A stretch of DNA of 58,997 bases from Aestuariivirga sp. (GTDB taxonomy: Bacteria; Pseudomonadota; Alphaproteobacteria; Rhizobiales; Aestuariivirgaceae). The DNA lies in contig JAUXUN010000081.1 of the NCBI GenBank assembly GCA_030680855.1, forward strand, positions 1-58,997, read 5' to 3'. Under the pieces are notes generated by a model. That model ran no database searches, was not told the DNA's origin, and was given only the letters and a program-made list of their open reading frames with translations. This document shows, in pieces, positions 45,901-55,190 of this stretch. How positions within the stretch are numbered: the stretch's first letter is position 1; each line of letters opens with the position of its first letter. Position numbers and translations under genes: made by a program.

Positions 45901-48900
45901 TGGCCCCCTCGTTGGAGATGCGGGTCAAGGTCATATAGTCGGTCTTGCCGGAGCCGAGGAGCGGGATTTCATCGAGATGCACCAGGACTTTTGGAATCAT
46001 GAGGTCGGAAGCGCCGCGGCTTCTCAGGCCTTCGGCAATCACGGCGCGCTCAGGCTGGGCCATGGTGGTGAAGAGGATCAACTGCTCGCCTTTTTTCTCG
46101 TCGGGAATGGCAACGGCGGCAAAATTCTCGCCGGGGAAGGCTTCCAGCAGCTTTGTTTCAACGGCGGTGAGCGAGACCATTTCGCCGGCAATTTTCGAGA
46201 ATCGCTTGGCCCGGCCGAGAATGGTGACGAAGCGGTGCTCGTCGACTTCCACGATATCGCCTGTGTCATACCAGCCCTCGGGCGGGGCTTCGATGACGCC
46301 GGGATTATCGGCGCGCAAATAGCCCAGCATCACGTTGGGGCCTTTCACGAACAGCCTTCCGCCCGTGGCTATGCCTTCGACGGGTTCCAGGCGGTATTCG
46401 ATCTGGTCCAACAGCCTTCCCACACTGCCGGAACGATTGTGCATGGGCGTGTTGATGGAGATGACGGGCGAGCATTCAGTGGCGCCATAGCCTTCGAGGA
46501 TGCGGTGGCCGAATTTCTCCATCCACACTTCGCGGGTCTCCTGCTTCACCCGTTCGGCGCCGGAGACGATCAGGCGCATGCTGAAGAAATCATAGGGGTT
46601 GGCGGTGCGGGCGTAGCCGGCGAGGAACGTATCGGTTCCATAAAGCACGGTAGCGTTCGTGTCATAGCAGAGCTCCGGCACGATCTTGTAATGGAGCGGC
46701 GAGGGATAGAAGAAACTGTAAACGCCGGAGAGGACCGGAAGCAGGGTGCCGCCCAGCAGACCAAAGGCATGGAACATGGGCATGGCGTTGAACACAATGT
46801 CCTGGGCGCTGAAGCCGATGCGGGCGGCGGCCTGGAGCCGGTTTGCATTGAGATTGCGGTGCGAGAGAACCACGCCCTTGGGAACGCCTTCCGAGCCCGA
46901 GGTGAAGAGAATAATCGCGGCGCTATCCGGATCCTTGCTGGCCTTGGAGAGCCAGAGCGCCGTGCGGGAGAAAAACCTGGCGAACAGGCCGTAGAGCTTG
47001 TCGCGCTTGCCGACATTCTCGCGCACGTCTTCGAGATAGATGATCTGGCAATTCTTGGAGAGGATGGCGATATCGCCTTCCATTTCCGCCGCCTCGATGA
47101 ATTTGCGCGATGACACAATGGTGGTAACCTGGGCCGCAATGCAGGCCGCCGACATGTTCAGGGCACCGGTCGAGAAATTCAGCATGGCGGGCACCCGGCC
47201 AAAGGCCTGCAGGCCAAACAGCGTGAGCAAAGCGCCAATGGCATTGGGCAGGAGAACGCCCACGGTTTTCTGCTTGGGCGTGAGCCTGGCGATCTTGCGG
47301 CCAAGAATGAAGCTGCCCATGATCACCCGGTTATAGGCAATGGGCTGGCGATTGATGTCTTCAACGATCTTGCGGCCGCCGCCATGGGTGGCGCGGGCGT
47401 CAATCAGGGCCTCAAACAGGGTCTGGTCGGCATTGGAGGTGGAGAACACCATGTCGGTCATCACATCATAAAGCTTGTCGGCCTGGTATTCGCGCAGGCG
47501 CGAGCCGCGCAGTTCGGGGGGCGCATCAAATTTCACCGGCGGCAGGAAGGTAATGGTGATTTTTGGAAACCAGCGCTGGCGCAGCTTGCCGCGCATGCTC
47601 GAGAATTTTGAGAATTGCGCGCCATCAATGCGCACGGGCAGAACCTTGGCATCGGCCATCTGGGCAATGGCGCCGGGACCCTCATAAACCTTCATCAGGG
47701 TGCCGGTAACGGTGATGCGGCCCTCGGGGAAAATCACCACGCGCTTGCCCTTCTTCACGGCCTCGACGAGAGTGCGGAGCGACAGGGCGTTACCAGGATC
47801 AATGGGGGCCAGGTCAAACAGCGCGAAGGCAGGCTTCACCCACCAGCGTTTTGCCATGTAGGAATTGATGGCAAAGGTGGTGCGGTCGGGCAGGAACGCC
47901 GAGAGCAGGGGGCCATCCAGAAATGACGTATGATTGGCAACGATCACCGCGCGGCGGCCAGCTGCCTTGTAGTTCTCAAGCCCCCTTACCTCGACGCGGT
48001 AGAGCAGGCGGAACAGCTGCCGGGCAAAATTTGCCAGGGTTTCCTGGGGCAGCAGAAAGCAGATCCAGATGGCCGCCACCGCATTGGCAAGCCCCAAGCA
48101 GAGGAACAGGCCCCGTGCCGAGATGAATTGCAGGAGGATCACCGAGGTCACTGTGGCGGAAATCATGAAGATTGCGTTGATGAGGTTATTGGCGGCAATG
48201 ACGCGCGAGCGCTTGGGCGGCGAGGCCCGGGTCTGCATGATGGCATTGAGCGGCACCGCATAGATGCCGCCGAAGAAGGCAGTGAAAAACAGGTCAAAGG
48301 TTACACGCCAGCTTGACCAGTCTGAAAAGAATATGCTGACGCCGTTGAGCGTGGTTCCGGCCAGCCTGGCGTTGACTTGGCCTGCGGCGAAATAGAGATC
48401 GATGAGGAACACCGTCATCATGATGGCGGCCACGGGTACATATTTTGCCGAAACCTCGCCCTTGAGGAGAAGGTTGGTGATCATGGAGCCCAAGCCAATG
48501 CCGATAGTGAAGGTGGCAATGAAGGCATTGGCAACGTCCTCGTTGGCGAGCAGGATTTCCTTGGTGAAAACCGGAAACTGCACGAGCAGGACGGTGCCCA
48601 CGAACCAGAACCACGAGGCCCCGATGACAGCCCAGAACACGTCATGGCGTTCGCGGGCGTAGCCCACAAGCTTTGCGGTCTGCCTGAAAACATTCCAGTC
48701 AATGTCAAGGTCAGGCGTGGTCGAAGGGGCGGAGGGCATGCGGGTTGTGGCATACCAGGCGGCGACGGCCAGAAGGATCAGCGCGCCCGAGAGGACTTGC
48801 CTGCCGCCGGTCTCCAGCACAAGAAAGCCGCCGAACATGGTGCCGAGAAGAATGGTGACGAAGGTTCCCATTTCGATCAAGGCATTGCCGGCGATAACCT

Positions 48901-49327
48901 CTTCACGCTTCAGGTATTGCGGCAGGATTCCGTATTTGATGGGACCGAAAAAGGCCGCGAGGCTGCCGGCGAAAAACAGCACCATGAGGTCGAGATAGGG
49001 GTTGTCGAGCCACAGGGCCCCGGCGCCGAACGCCATGGCGGCAATTTCGACGAGCTTCACGCGCTGGGCGATGAAGGCTTTGTCGAACTTGTCAGCAAAC
49101 TGGCCGGCGATGGCCGAGAAGAGAAAATAGGGCAGGATGAACAGGGCGGTTCCGGCCTGGACGAACAGCGTGGCGTTCCAGCCGTGGTTTACGGCGAGGT
49201 CGAAGGTGATGAGGATGGTGATGGCGTTGCGCAGGCCGTTGTCATTGAAGGCGCCGATGCCTTGGGCCACGAAGAGCGGCAGGAAGCGTCTTGTTGTGAG
49301 GAGAGAAAACTGGCTCGCATGGTTCAT
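45893..49327 (-). CDS. Fused lysophospholipid transporter/acyltransferase/acyl-ACP synthetase (LplT-Aas-like)
   Basis: 1144 residues in three parts. About 1-425 is an MFS transporter (LplT-like, starting FLPLFVAQGIGAFNDNGLRNA). About 440-630 is a PlsC-type acyltransferase with HTSFLD (His466, Asp471) and FPEGR (533-537). About 650-1144 is an AMP-binding acyl-ligase with TSGSEGVPKG (809-818) and GYGATECSP. The protein should flip lysophospholipids inward and re-acylate them using acyl-ACP formed in place. The start ATG at 49327 is preceded by a possible LexA box. Confidence 0.93.
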   Translation of the reverse strand: MNHASQFSLLTTRRFLPLFVAQGIGAFNDNGLRNAITILITFDLAVNHGWNATLFVQAGTALFILPYFLFSAIAGQFADKFDKAFIAQRVKLVEIAAMAFGAGALWLDNPYLDLMVLFFAGSLAAFFGPIKYGILPQYLKREEVIAGNALIEMGTFVTILLGTMFGGFLVLETGGRQVLSGALILLAVAAWYATTRMPSAPSTTPDLDIDWNVFRQTAKLVGYARERHDVFWAVIGASWFWFVGTVLLVQFPVFTKEILLANEDVANAFIATFTIGIGLGSMITNLLLKGEVSAKYVPVAAIMMTVFLIDLYFAAGQVNARLAGTTLNGVSIFFSDWSSWRVTFDLFFTAFFGGIYAVPLNAIMQTRASPPKRSRVIAANNLINAIFMISATVTSVILLQFISARGLFLCLGLANAVAAIWICFLLPQETLANFARQLFRLLYRVEVRGLENYKAAGRRAVIVANHTSFLDGPLLSAFLPDRTTFAINSYMAKRWWVKPAFALFDLAPIDPGNALSLRTLVEAVKKGKRVVIFPEGRITVTGTLMKVYEGPGAIAQMADAKVLPVRIDGAQFSKFSSMRGKLRQRWFPKITITFLPPVKFDAPPELRGSRLREYQADKLYDVMTDMVFSTSNADQTLFEALIDARATHGGGRKIVEDINRQPIAYNRVIMGSFILGRKIARLTPKQKTVGVLLPNAIGALLTLFGLQAFGRVPAMLNFSTGALNMSAACIAAQVTTIVSSRKFIEAAEMEGDIAILSKNCQIIYLEDVRENVGKRDKLYGLFARFFSRTALWLSKASKDPDSAAIILFTSGSEGVPKGVVLSHRNLNANRLQAAARIGFSAQDIVFNAMPMFHAFGLLGGTLLPVLSGVYSFFYPSPLHYKIVPELCYDTNATVLYGTDTFLAGYARTANPYDFFSMRLIVSGAERVKQETREVWMEKFGHRILEGYGATECSPVISINTPMHNRSGSVGRLLDQIEYRLEPVEGIATGGRLFVKGPNVMLGYLRADNPGVIEAPPEGWYDTGDIVEVDEHRFVTILGRAKRFSKIAGEMVSLTAVETKLLEAFPGENFAAVAIPDEKKGEQLILFTTMAQPERAVIAEGLRSRGASDLMIPKVLVHLDEIPLLGSGKTDYMTLTRISNEGANG

Positions 49328-49352
49328 AAGTAAAATCCTAGAATAAGAATTT

Positions 49353-49367
49353 GTTCTTTTTATGTTC
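49353..49367 (-). promoter_or_regulatory. Candidate alphaproteobacterial LexA box (GTTC-N7-GTTC)
   Basis: GTTC (49353-49356), seven bases TTTTTAT, then GTTC (49364-49367) matches the direct-repeat LexA site of alphaproteobacteria exactly. It lies 26-40 bases before the LplT-Aas start, in an unusually AT-rich 48-base gap. With only eight fixed bases, one or two matches are expected by chance in this window. Confidence 0.3.
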
Positions 49368-49375
49368 TCTTCGAC

Positions 49376-50044
49376 TCACCGCTGCAATAGATGGCCGATC
49401 AGGCGAAAACTATCCAGATGATTATTGCAGGTGTGAAAAGCCCCGGCCCGTTCCAACTCCGTCAAACGGGCAGAATCAGTGCTGAAACCAATGAAATTTA
49501 CGCCATTTGAAAGGCCCGCCTCCACATCGCTTGGGTTGTCGCCGATGTAGACGATGCGGTTGCTTGGAAGGCCGGTTGTGGCCAGGGCGCGGGCCAGAAT
49601 CTCGCGTTTGTGTCCGCCGCCATCGGCCCCGCGGGCATGGTCAGACACATGATCCCAGAGCCCGGCATCTTTCAGGCGAAGTTCGGCGGCGCCGAGGAGA
49701 TTGGCCGTGGCAATGCCCGTTCGCAGGCTGCCCTCAAGCTTCTGCAAAAGCTCCGGCGCGCCGGGGATGGCAACGGTTTCAATCGTGCCGTCTGCCAACT
49801 GCAGTTTGAGAACGTCCAGGTAATCGGCGACGACTTCGGCGTGCTCATGCTCCGGCAAGCCATGGCGCGCGAGGATTTCGGCAATGATGTTTTCGTCGTT
49901 GCGAATGGCATAGGAATTCCAGTCGCGGGAAATGCCTTTCAGGCCATAGCGCCGTTCAAAGGGAAGAAAGAAGGCGTCTTCCTCGGCGCGCGTGAGTTCG
50001 AGAAGCACGCCATCGACATCAAAAATTACCGCCGCATCAGCCAT
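49376..50044 (-). CDS. HAD-superfamily phosphatase (phosphoglycolate phosphatase-like)
   Basis: 222 residues. Motif I is FDVDGVLLE (nucleophile Asp9), motif II TGIATAN, and motif IV YIGDNPSDVEAG. A helical cap of about residues 15-85 fits subfamily IA. It dephosphorylates a small phosphorylated metabolite; the substrate is not visible. The start overlaps the ThDP-enzyme gene by 8 bases, so it is last in the dpp-linked run before a 48-base gap. Confidence 0.88.
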   Translation of the reverse strand: MADAAVIFDVDGVLLELTRAEEDAFFLPFERRYGLKGISRDWNSYAIRNDENIIAEILARHGLPEHEHAEVVADYLDVLKLQLADGTIETVAIPGAPELLQKLEGSLRTGIATANLLGAAELRLKDAGLWDHVSDHARGADGGGHKREILARALATTGLPSNRIVYIGDNPSDVEAGLSNGVNFIGFSTDSARLTELERAGAFHTCNNHLDSFRLIGHLLQR

Positions 50045-51614
50045 TGACCATGGCGGGGGTCATTTCAATGAAGGTGGGGCCACCGGCATTGAGGGCCGCC
50101 TTGATAGCGCTGGCCAAGGCTTTCAGCGAGGCGGGCTTTTCGGCGTAGCAGCCATAGGCCTTGGCCAGCATCTGGAAATCCGGATTCTTCAAGGTGACGG
50201 CGTTTGGCTGGATGCCCTTGCTCACCATGTCATCGCGGATCTGGCCCAGGGCATTGTTGTTCCACATGAGGATGACCACCGGCAATTTGTGTTCGGCGGC
50301 GGTCCCCAGCTCATTGATGGTGAACTGAATGCCGTAATCGCCGATCATGATGGCCACGGGTTTTTTGCCGACGCCGAACTTTGCGCCGATGCCGGCGGGC
50401 AGGCCGAAGCCCAAGGTGCCGAAGCCTACGGGATGAAGCCAGGTGCGCGGCACATACATGGGGAAAATAATGTTTGCAGCATAGGCGATCTGGGTCATGT
50501 CAGAAGCGATCACCGTGTCTTCCGGCAGGGCTTCGCGGATGGTGCCCAGAACCTTGCTGAGCATGATGCGGAGAGCGTCATCCTCGCCCTTGGCAAATTT
50601 GAGTTTTGGTTGCGCGGGCTTCGCCGTGATCAGCGGGGCAAGGGCTTCCAGAGTTTCGTTTGCATCGCCGAGGATGGGAATTTCCGCGGAATGAGGTCTC
50701 GCAATGGCGGCGGGATCGATATCAACGCGGATCAGGTTTTTATCAACGACGACCTGGGTATCCCAGAAATCGGTTTCGGAAAGCTCGGTGCCGACGGCGA
50801 GAACACAGTCGCTGGTTTGCAGCATTTTTTGAATCTGCGGGTTGCCCATGCAATAGCCGAGGCAGAGCGGGTGATCAGCGCGCACCGCACCCTTGCCCGC
50901 CGTGGTGGTGAGAATGGCGCAACCCAGTTTTTCGGCGATTTGTACCGCCGCGTGGCCCGCATCCAGTGCGCCACCGCCCAAGAGGATGACGGGAGTCTTT
51001 GCGCCGTTGAGTTTTCTGGCCGCGGCGGCGATCAGGATTCTTGAGGGCGATGGTTTGGTGAGAAGCGAACGGGCCGTCCAGCCATCGCCCGCCGGCATTT
51101 GCAAAACATCCAGCGGAATTTCGAGATAGGCGGGGCGCGGCCGGGCCGAGGCAAAATTGGCGAAGGCGCGAGCGATGCAATCACGCACGTCACGCGCCGT
51201 ATAGGCGCGCATGGCAAGGCTGGTGACGGTGGCGGCGGCGGCACGCTGGTCCAGCATTTCATGGAGGCGGCCACGGCCCTGTGCGGCATCGCCGATATCA
51301 AGAGCGGTGGAAATCACCAGCACGTTGCTGGAGTCGGACCAAGCCTGGCCCACGGGCGTCAGGATGTTCAAGAGGCCGGGGCCGGTGATGGTGAAGCACA
51401 CGCCGGGCTTGCCGGTGGCCCTGGCATAACCATCGGCCATGAAGCCAGCGCCCTGTTCGTGGCGCACCAGCACATGCTTGATTTTCGAACGTGGCAGGGC
51501 GCGGTACATTTCCACATTGTGCACGCCGGGAATGCCGAAGATCGTATCGACGCCGTAAGCTTCAAGCAGGCCCACAAGGGCTTCGCCGGTTGAAAGTTCA
51601 GGACGCGATGACAT
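50037..51614 (-). CDS. Thiamine-diphosphate enzyme, AruI-like (5-guanidino-2-oxopentanoate decarboxylase candidate)
   Basis: 525 residues in the acetolactate-synthase fold: N domain 1-165 with catalytic Glu in RHEQGAGFMADGYAR, middle domain about 190-320, and C domain about 370-515. The N-terminus (GEALVGLLEAYGVDTIFGIPGVHNVEMYR) and NNNALGQIRDDM resemble remembered AruI, which decarboxylates the keto acid of arginine. The ThDP motif begins GDY (IMIGDYGIQF) rather than the standard GDG, while the closing NN remains. It starts one base after dppF, so it is probably cotranscribed with the dipeptide importer. The fold is certain; the substrate is tentative. Confidence 0.88.
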   Translation of the reverse strand: MSSRPELSTGEALVGLLEAYGVDTIFGIPGVHNVEMYRALPRSKIKHVLVRHEQGAGFMADGYARATGKPGVCFTITGPGLLNILTPVGQAWSDSSNVLVISTALDIGDAAQGRGRLHEMLDQRAAAATVTSLAMRAYTARDVRDCIARAFANFASARPRPAYLEIPLDVLQMPAGDGWTARSLLTKPSPSRILIAAAARKLNGAKTPVILLGGGALDAGHAAVQIAEKLGCAILTTTAGKGAVRADHPLCLGYCMGNPQIQKMLQTSDCVLAVGTELSETDFWDTQVVVDKNLIRVDIDPAAIARPHSAEIPILGDANETLEALAPLITAKPAQPKLKFAKGEDDALRIMLSKVLGTIREALPEDTVIASDMTQIAYAANIIFPMYVPRTWLHPVGFGTLGFGLPAGIGAKFGVGKKPVAIMIGDYGIQFTINELGTAAEHKLPVVILMWNNNALGQIRDDMVSKGIQPNAVTLKNPDFQMLAKAYGCYAEKPASLKALASAIKAALNAGGPTFIEMTPAMVNG

Positions 51615-51615
51615 T

Positions 51616-52602
51616 TCAGGCCGCCTTTGAAGTCGAGGTGGGTGGGTTCACCGCGTGACATGCCACAAGACTGTTGTCATGGGCAAGGAGGGCGGGATTG
51701 AGCCTGTTGCATGGCTCGAAGGCGACGGGGCAGCGGGGATGGAAGGTGCAGCCCGGTGGTGGTGCCAGGGGGGAAGGCAGTTCGCCCTTCAGCACGATGC
51801 GCTCACGCTTTCGCACGGGGTCAGGAGTTGGCGTGGCCGATAGCAGGGCCTTGGTATAGGGATGCTGCGGGTTGCTGAAAACCGTGTCGCGCGTACCCTG
51901 CTCCACCACGCGGCCCAGATACATCACCATCAGCTCATCGGCAATGTGCCTCACCACGGAAAGATCATGGCTGATGAAGAGATAGGCGAGGTTGTGCTTT
52001 TCCTGAAGGTCGGCGAGGAGATTGAGAACCTGAGCCTGAATGGAGATATCGAGAGCCGAGACCGGTTCATCGAGAACGAGAATTTCGGGGTCGAGCATCA
52101 GGGCGCGGGCAATGGCGATGCGCTGGCGCTGGCCGCCGGAAAACATGTGGGGGTAGCGATCATAATGTTCCGGGCGGAGACCCACGCTTTTCATCATGGC
52201 GCGGGCCTTTTCCTGGCGCTCGGTTTTTGGTGCTTTCGTGTTGACCAGCAAAGGTTCCTCCAGAATGGCGCCGATTTTCTGCCGGGGGTTCAGGGAGCCA
52301 TAGGGGTTCTGAAAAACGATTTGCACTTTGGGGCGCAGGGTGCGCAGGGTTTTCCGGGTTGCGCCGACTATATTTTGACCCGCGATGTTGAGCGTGCCGG
52401 AGGTAGGCAATTCAATCATGGTGACAAGGCGGGCGAGGGTGGATTTTCCACAGCCGGATTCGCCAACGACGGCGAGTGTCTTGCCGCGCTCCAGGGTGAA
52501 GCTGGCGCCATCGACGGCTTTCAGGACGGCGGCTTCCTTGAAGGCGCCGCGCGAGACGCTGTAGTAACGGGTGAGGTTTTGGGCATTCAGGACCTGGTTC
52601 AT
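51616..52602 (-). CDS. dppF: Dipeptide ABC transporter ATP-binding protein
   Basis: 328 residues. Walker [10 protein letters not shown], signature [15 protein letters not shown], Walker [13 protein letters not shown] and switch [12 protein letters not shown]. The C-terminal oligopeptide-HPY region carries cysteines in [15 protein letters not shown], a possible iron-sulfur site of this family. It pairs with DppD and overlaps its stop by four bases. Confidence 0.93.
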   Translation of the reverse strand: MNQVLNAQNLTRYYSVSRGAFKEAAVLKAVDGASFTLERGKTLAVVGESGCGKSTLARLVTMIELPTSGTLNIAGQNIVGATRKTLRTLRPKVQIVFQNPYGSLNPRQKIGAILEEPLLVNTKAPKTERQEKARAMMKSVGLRPEHYDRYPHMFSGGQRQRIAIARALMLDPEILVLDEPVSALDISIQAQVLNLLADLQEKHNLAYLFISHDLSVVRHIADELMVMYLGRVVEQGTRDTVFSNPQHPYTKALLSATPTPDPVRKRERIVLKGELPSPLAPPPGCTFHPRCPVAFEPCNRLNPALLAHDNSLVACHAVNPPTSTSKAA

Positions 52603-53555
52603 GCGGCAACCTTTCCCAGCGGATAGTGACAGAGGGCGCCATAATTCATAACGGGTTGCGTGGTCCGGCAGAGGTCCGTTGCATAAAGGCAGCGCGGCGA
52701 AAACAGGCAGCCCACCGGGCGGTCAAACTGTCCGGGCACCACGCCCGGGATGGAGGGCAGGCGGCGCGCGTGGGCCCGCTCGGGCAGGGCCGCCAGCAGG
52801 GCTGCCGTGTAGGGATGGCGCGGCGTGGCAAAAAGATCTTTGACGGGCTGCTCCTCGACCTTTTGGCCGGCGTATTGCACGCTCACCCGTTCCGCTGTTT
52901 CAGCGACAACACCCATGGAATGGGTGATGAGGACCAATGCCATACCGGTTTCCTTTTGCAGGCGCACCAGAAGCTCCAGTATCTGTGCCTGTATGGTGAC
53001 ATCAAGCGCGGTGGTGGGTTCGTCGGCAATGAGCAGCTTGGGCTTGCAGGCCAGCGCCATGGCAATCATCACGCGCTGGCTCATGCCGCCGGAAAGCTGA
53101 TGCGGGAAAGACGAGAGGCGGGTTTCGGGGGCGGGAATTCCAACTTCCTCGAGAAGTTCTATGGCGCGTTTGCGGCGCGCCTGCTTGTCCATGTCGAGAT
53201 GGGTTTGCAAGGCTTCCATGAGCTGGAAACCCACGGTGAAGCAGGGATTGAGGCTCGACATGGGCTCCTGGAAAATCATCGCCATGTCCTTGCCGGTGAT
53301 CTTGCGGCGGTCGGCGGGGGTGATGTTCAGAAGATCGCGGCCGTCAAAATCGATCTTGTCGGCGGTGACCTTTGCCGTCCACGGCAGAAGACCCATGACG
53401 GCGAGCATGGCGACGGACTTGCCGGAACCGGATTCCCCGACGATGGCCAGTACCTCGCGTGGATCCACGGACATGGACACATTGTCCACGGCGCGGAAGA
53501 GGCCGCTGGCGGTCTTGAATTCAACGGTCAAGTTCTTGATGTCGAGCAGCGGCAT
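52599..53555 (-). CDS. dppD: Dipeptide ABC transporter ATP-binding protein
   Basis: 318 residues. Walker [10 protein letters not shown], signature [15 protein letters not shown], Walker [13 protein letters not shown], switch [11 protein letters not shown]-terminal cysteines lie in [15 protein letters not shown]. It is separated from the upstream unknown gene by 40 bases. It forms the ATPase heterodimer with DppF. Confidence 0.93.
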   Translation of the reverse strand: MPLLDIKNLTVEFKTASGLFRAVDNVSMSVDPREVLAIVGESGSGKSVAMLAVMGLLPWTAKVTADKIDFDGRDLLNITPADRRKITGKDMAMIFQEPMSSLNPCFTVGFQLMEALQTHLDMDKQARRKRAIELLEEVGIPAPETRLSSFPHQLSGGMSQRVMIAMALACKPKLLIADEPTTALDVTIQAQILELLVRLQKETGMALVLITHSMGVVAETAERVSVQYAGQKVEEQPVKDLFATPRHPYTAALLAALPERAHARRLPSIPGVVPGQFDRPVGCLFSPRCLYATDLCRTTQPVMNYGALCHYPLGKVAA

Positions 53556-53595
53556 GCGGGTTGTTTTTCCCTTGGTTTACCCTATATTCATGGGA

Positions 53596-54276
53596 CTATG
53601 ATAACTTGTGCTTTCGTCTCCCAGGAGGCTTTGATGTCCGGACCGATCGTTCCGATTTCTTGAAGATAAGCTTCATCTCCTCCCTGGCCTGCAACAGCAG
53701 TTTGCCGGCGCGGGTTTCATTCTCCGTGAGATCAAGCCCCTGCCTGCCGGCGAAGGCCGACAGGTCAGCGAGGGCGGCTTCGCCCAGGATTTTCTGGGTT
53801 TCCACAATCTGCAGGAGATGGCCGATAATGCGGCGCTTCTCCGATGGGGTCTGACTGATGAAATAGGGATCACGCAGGTCGGCGGTCAGCAGGTTCGATT
53901 GCCTGGCGGTGCGGTAGTACTGCACCACGGAGTGGATCACTTCCGCCGGCAATATCGAAAGGTCGTCCTTCACCGAGTCAAAAACAAAATCCGTGTCGTC
54001 GGCAGTGGCGAATGGGGTTTCCTGGGCCATGGCATATTCCGCATCCTCCCTGGTCAGCTGGCGCCGGTTTGCCACGATGCCCGCCAGGATTTCGGAATGC
54101 AACGCCACTACGATATCAAGAACGCGCTGGTCGCGCAGCCGTTCCTCGGCATGGCGCAGGGCTTCGCGTTCCGATATCTCGCGCCGGCGGTCGTGGCGCG
54201 AGGCGAGATACCAGGTCACGACGCCCACAAATGCGGCGGCGATTGTTCCGAGCGCACTGATGACGGCATCCTGCAT
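53596..54276 (-). CDS. Membrane-anchored protein of unknown function inside the dpp operon
   Basis: 226 residues. One N-terminal membrane helix (about 5-24, ISALGTIAAAFVGVVTWYLA) is followed by a charged, probably coiled-coil stretch (RHDRRREISEREALRHAEERL) and a helical cytoplasmic domain with a basic tail (KPPGRRKHKLS). I do not recognise the family. The ATG at 54276 follows GGAG and lies 4 bases after the dppC stop, so it is cotranscribed between dppC and dppD. It is not a known subunit of dipeptide transporters; an accessory or regulatory role is conceivable. The longer frame to 54327 overlaps dppC. Confidence 0.75.
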   Translation of the reverse strand: MQDAVISALGTIAAAFVGVVTWYLASRHDRRREISEREALRHAEERLRDQRVLDIVVALHSEILAGIVANRRQLTREDAEYAMAQETPFATADDTDFVFDSVKDDLSILPAEVIHSVVQYYRTARQSNLLTADLRDPYFISQTPSEKRRIIGHLLQIVETQKILGEAALADLSAFAGRQGLDLTENETRAGKLLLQAREEMKLIFKKSERSVRTSKPPGRRKHKLS

Positions 54277-54280
54277 CGCC

Positions 54281-55186
54281 TCAACTCCTCCGAAGGCGCG
54301 GGTCGAGGGCGTCACGCAGTCCATCACCCATCAGATTGATTGCAAGCACGGTGATCAGAATGGCAAGGCCCGGCATGGTGACAACCCACCAGGCGCGGGT
54401 GACGTATTCGCGCGCATCCGCCAGCATGGTGCCCCATTCCGGCGTGGGCGGCTGGGCTCCCATGCCGAGGAAACCCAGGGCGGCGGCGGCGAGAATGGCA
54501 TCGGAAAACGACAGCGCCGCCTGCACGATGAGCGGACCCATGCAGTTCGGCAAAATGGTAACCAGCATCAGCCTGATATTGCCGACACCGGCAACCCTGG
54601 CAGCCGTCACGTAGTCCTTACCCATCTCCGACATTACTGCGGCGCGCGTCAGGCGCACGTAATGCGGCTGCTGGATGAGGGCGATGGCAATCATGGCGTT
54701 GGTGAGGCTCGGCCCCAGAAGCGCCACCAGCACCAGCGCCAGCAGCAAGCTGGGGAAGGACAGGAACACGTCCATCACCCGCATTACGGCATTGTCGAAG
54801 GCGCCGCGGAAGAAACCTGTCAGGAGGCCGATGGTCACGCCAAGGAGCATCGAAATGGTCACCACGATGACGCCGATAAACAGCGAATAGCGGCTGCCAT
54901 AGATCAGGCGGGAGAGGATGTCGCGGCCCACCGCATCGGTGCCAAGAATGAAGCGTGGGTCAGCACCTTCCTGCCAGAAGGGCGGCTTGAGAAAGGCATC
55001 ACGGTATTGTTCCTGCGGCAGGTAGGGCGCCACGGCATCGGCAAAAATGGCAATGAGGCACACGGCGACAAAGACCACCAAACCGGCAACGGCACCCCTG
55101 CTCTCGCTGAAATAGTCCCAGAATTCGGAGAGCAGGGCCATCTTGCCGCCCTTACGCGCATCGCTGACGATGACCGCATCGCTCAT
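54281..55186 (-). CDS. dppC: Dipeptide ABC transporter permease
   Basis: 301 residues from the ATG at 55186 (MSDAVIVSDARKGGK). An N-terminal helix (GLVVFVAVCLIAIFADAVAPYL) precedes the OppC-type region DAVGRDILSRLIYGSRYSLF, five further helices and the EAA-like loop TAARVAGVGNIRLMLVTILPN. It forms the channel with DppB, whose stop is 4 bases upstream. Confidence 0.93.
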   Translation of the reverse strand: MSDAVIVSDARKGGKMALLSEFWDYFSESRGAVAGLVVFVAVCLIAIFADAVAPYLPQEQYRDAFLKPPFWQEGADPRFILGTDAVGRDILSRLIYGSRYSLFIGVIVVTISMLLGVTIGLLTGFFRGAFDNAVMRVMDVFLSFPSLLLALVLVALLGPSLTNAMIAIALIQQPHYVRLTRAAVMSEMGKDYVTAARVAGVGNIRLMLVTILPNCMGPLIVQAALSFSDAILAAAALGFLGMGAQPPTPEWGTMLADAREYVTRAWWVVTMPGLAILITVLAINLMGDGLRDALDPRLRRS

Positions 55187-55190
55187 CGCA

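Noticed and set aside
45815-47113. 432-residue open frame on the + strand opposite the LplT-Aas gene (and similar long frames at 48377-49333, 14463-15329, 9148-10269, 34487-35674, 36446-37564, 56347-57501)
   Set aside because: All are mirror frames of convincingly homologous genes in GC-rich DNA; their translations show no recognisable domain and low-complexity Gly/Arg/His-rich character.
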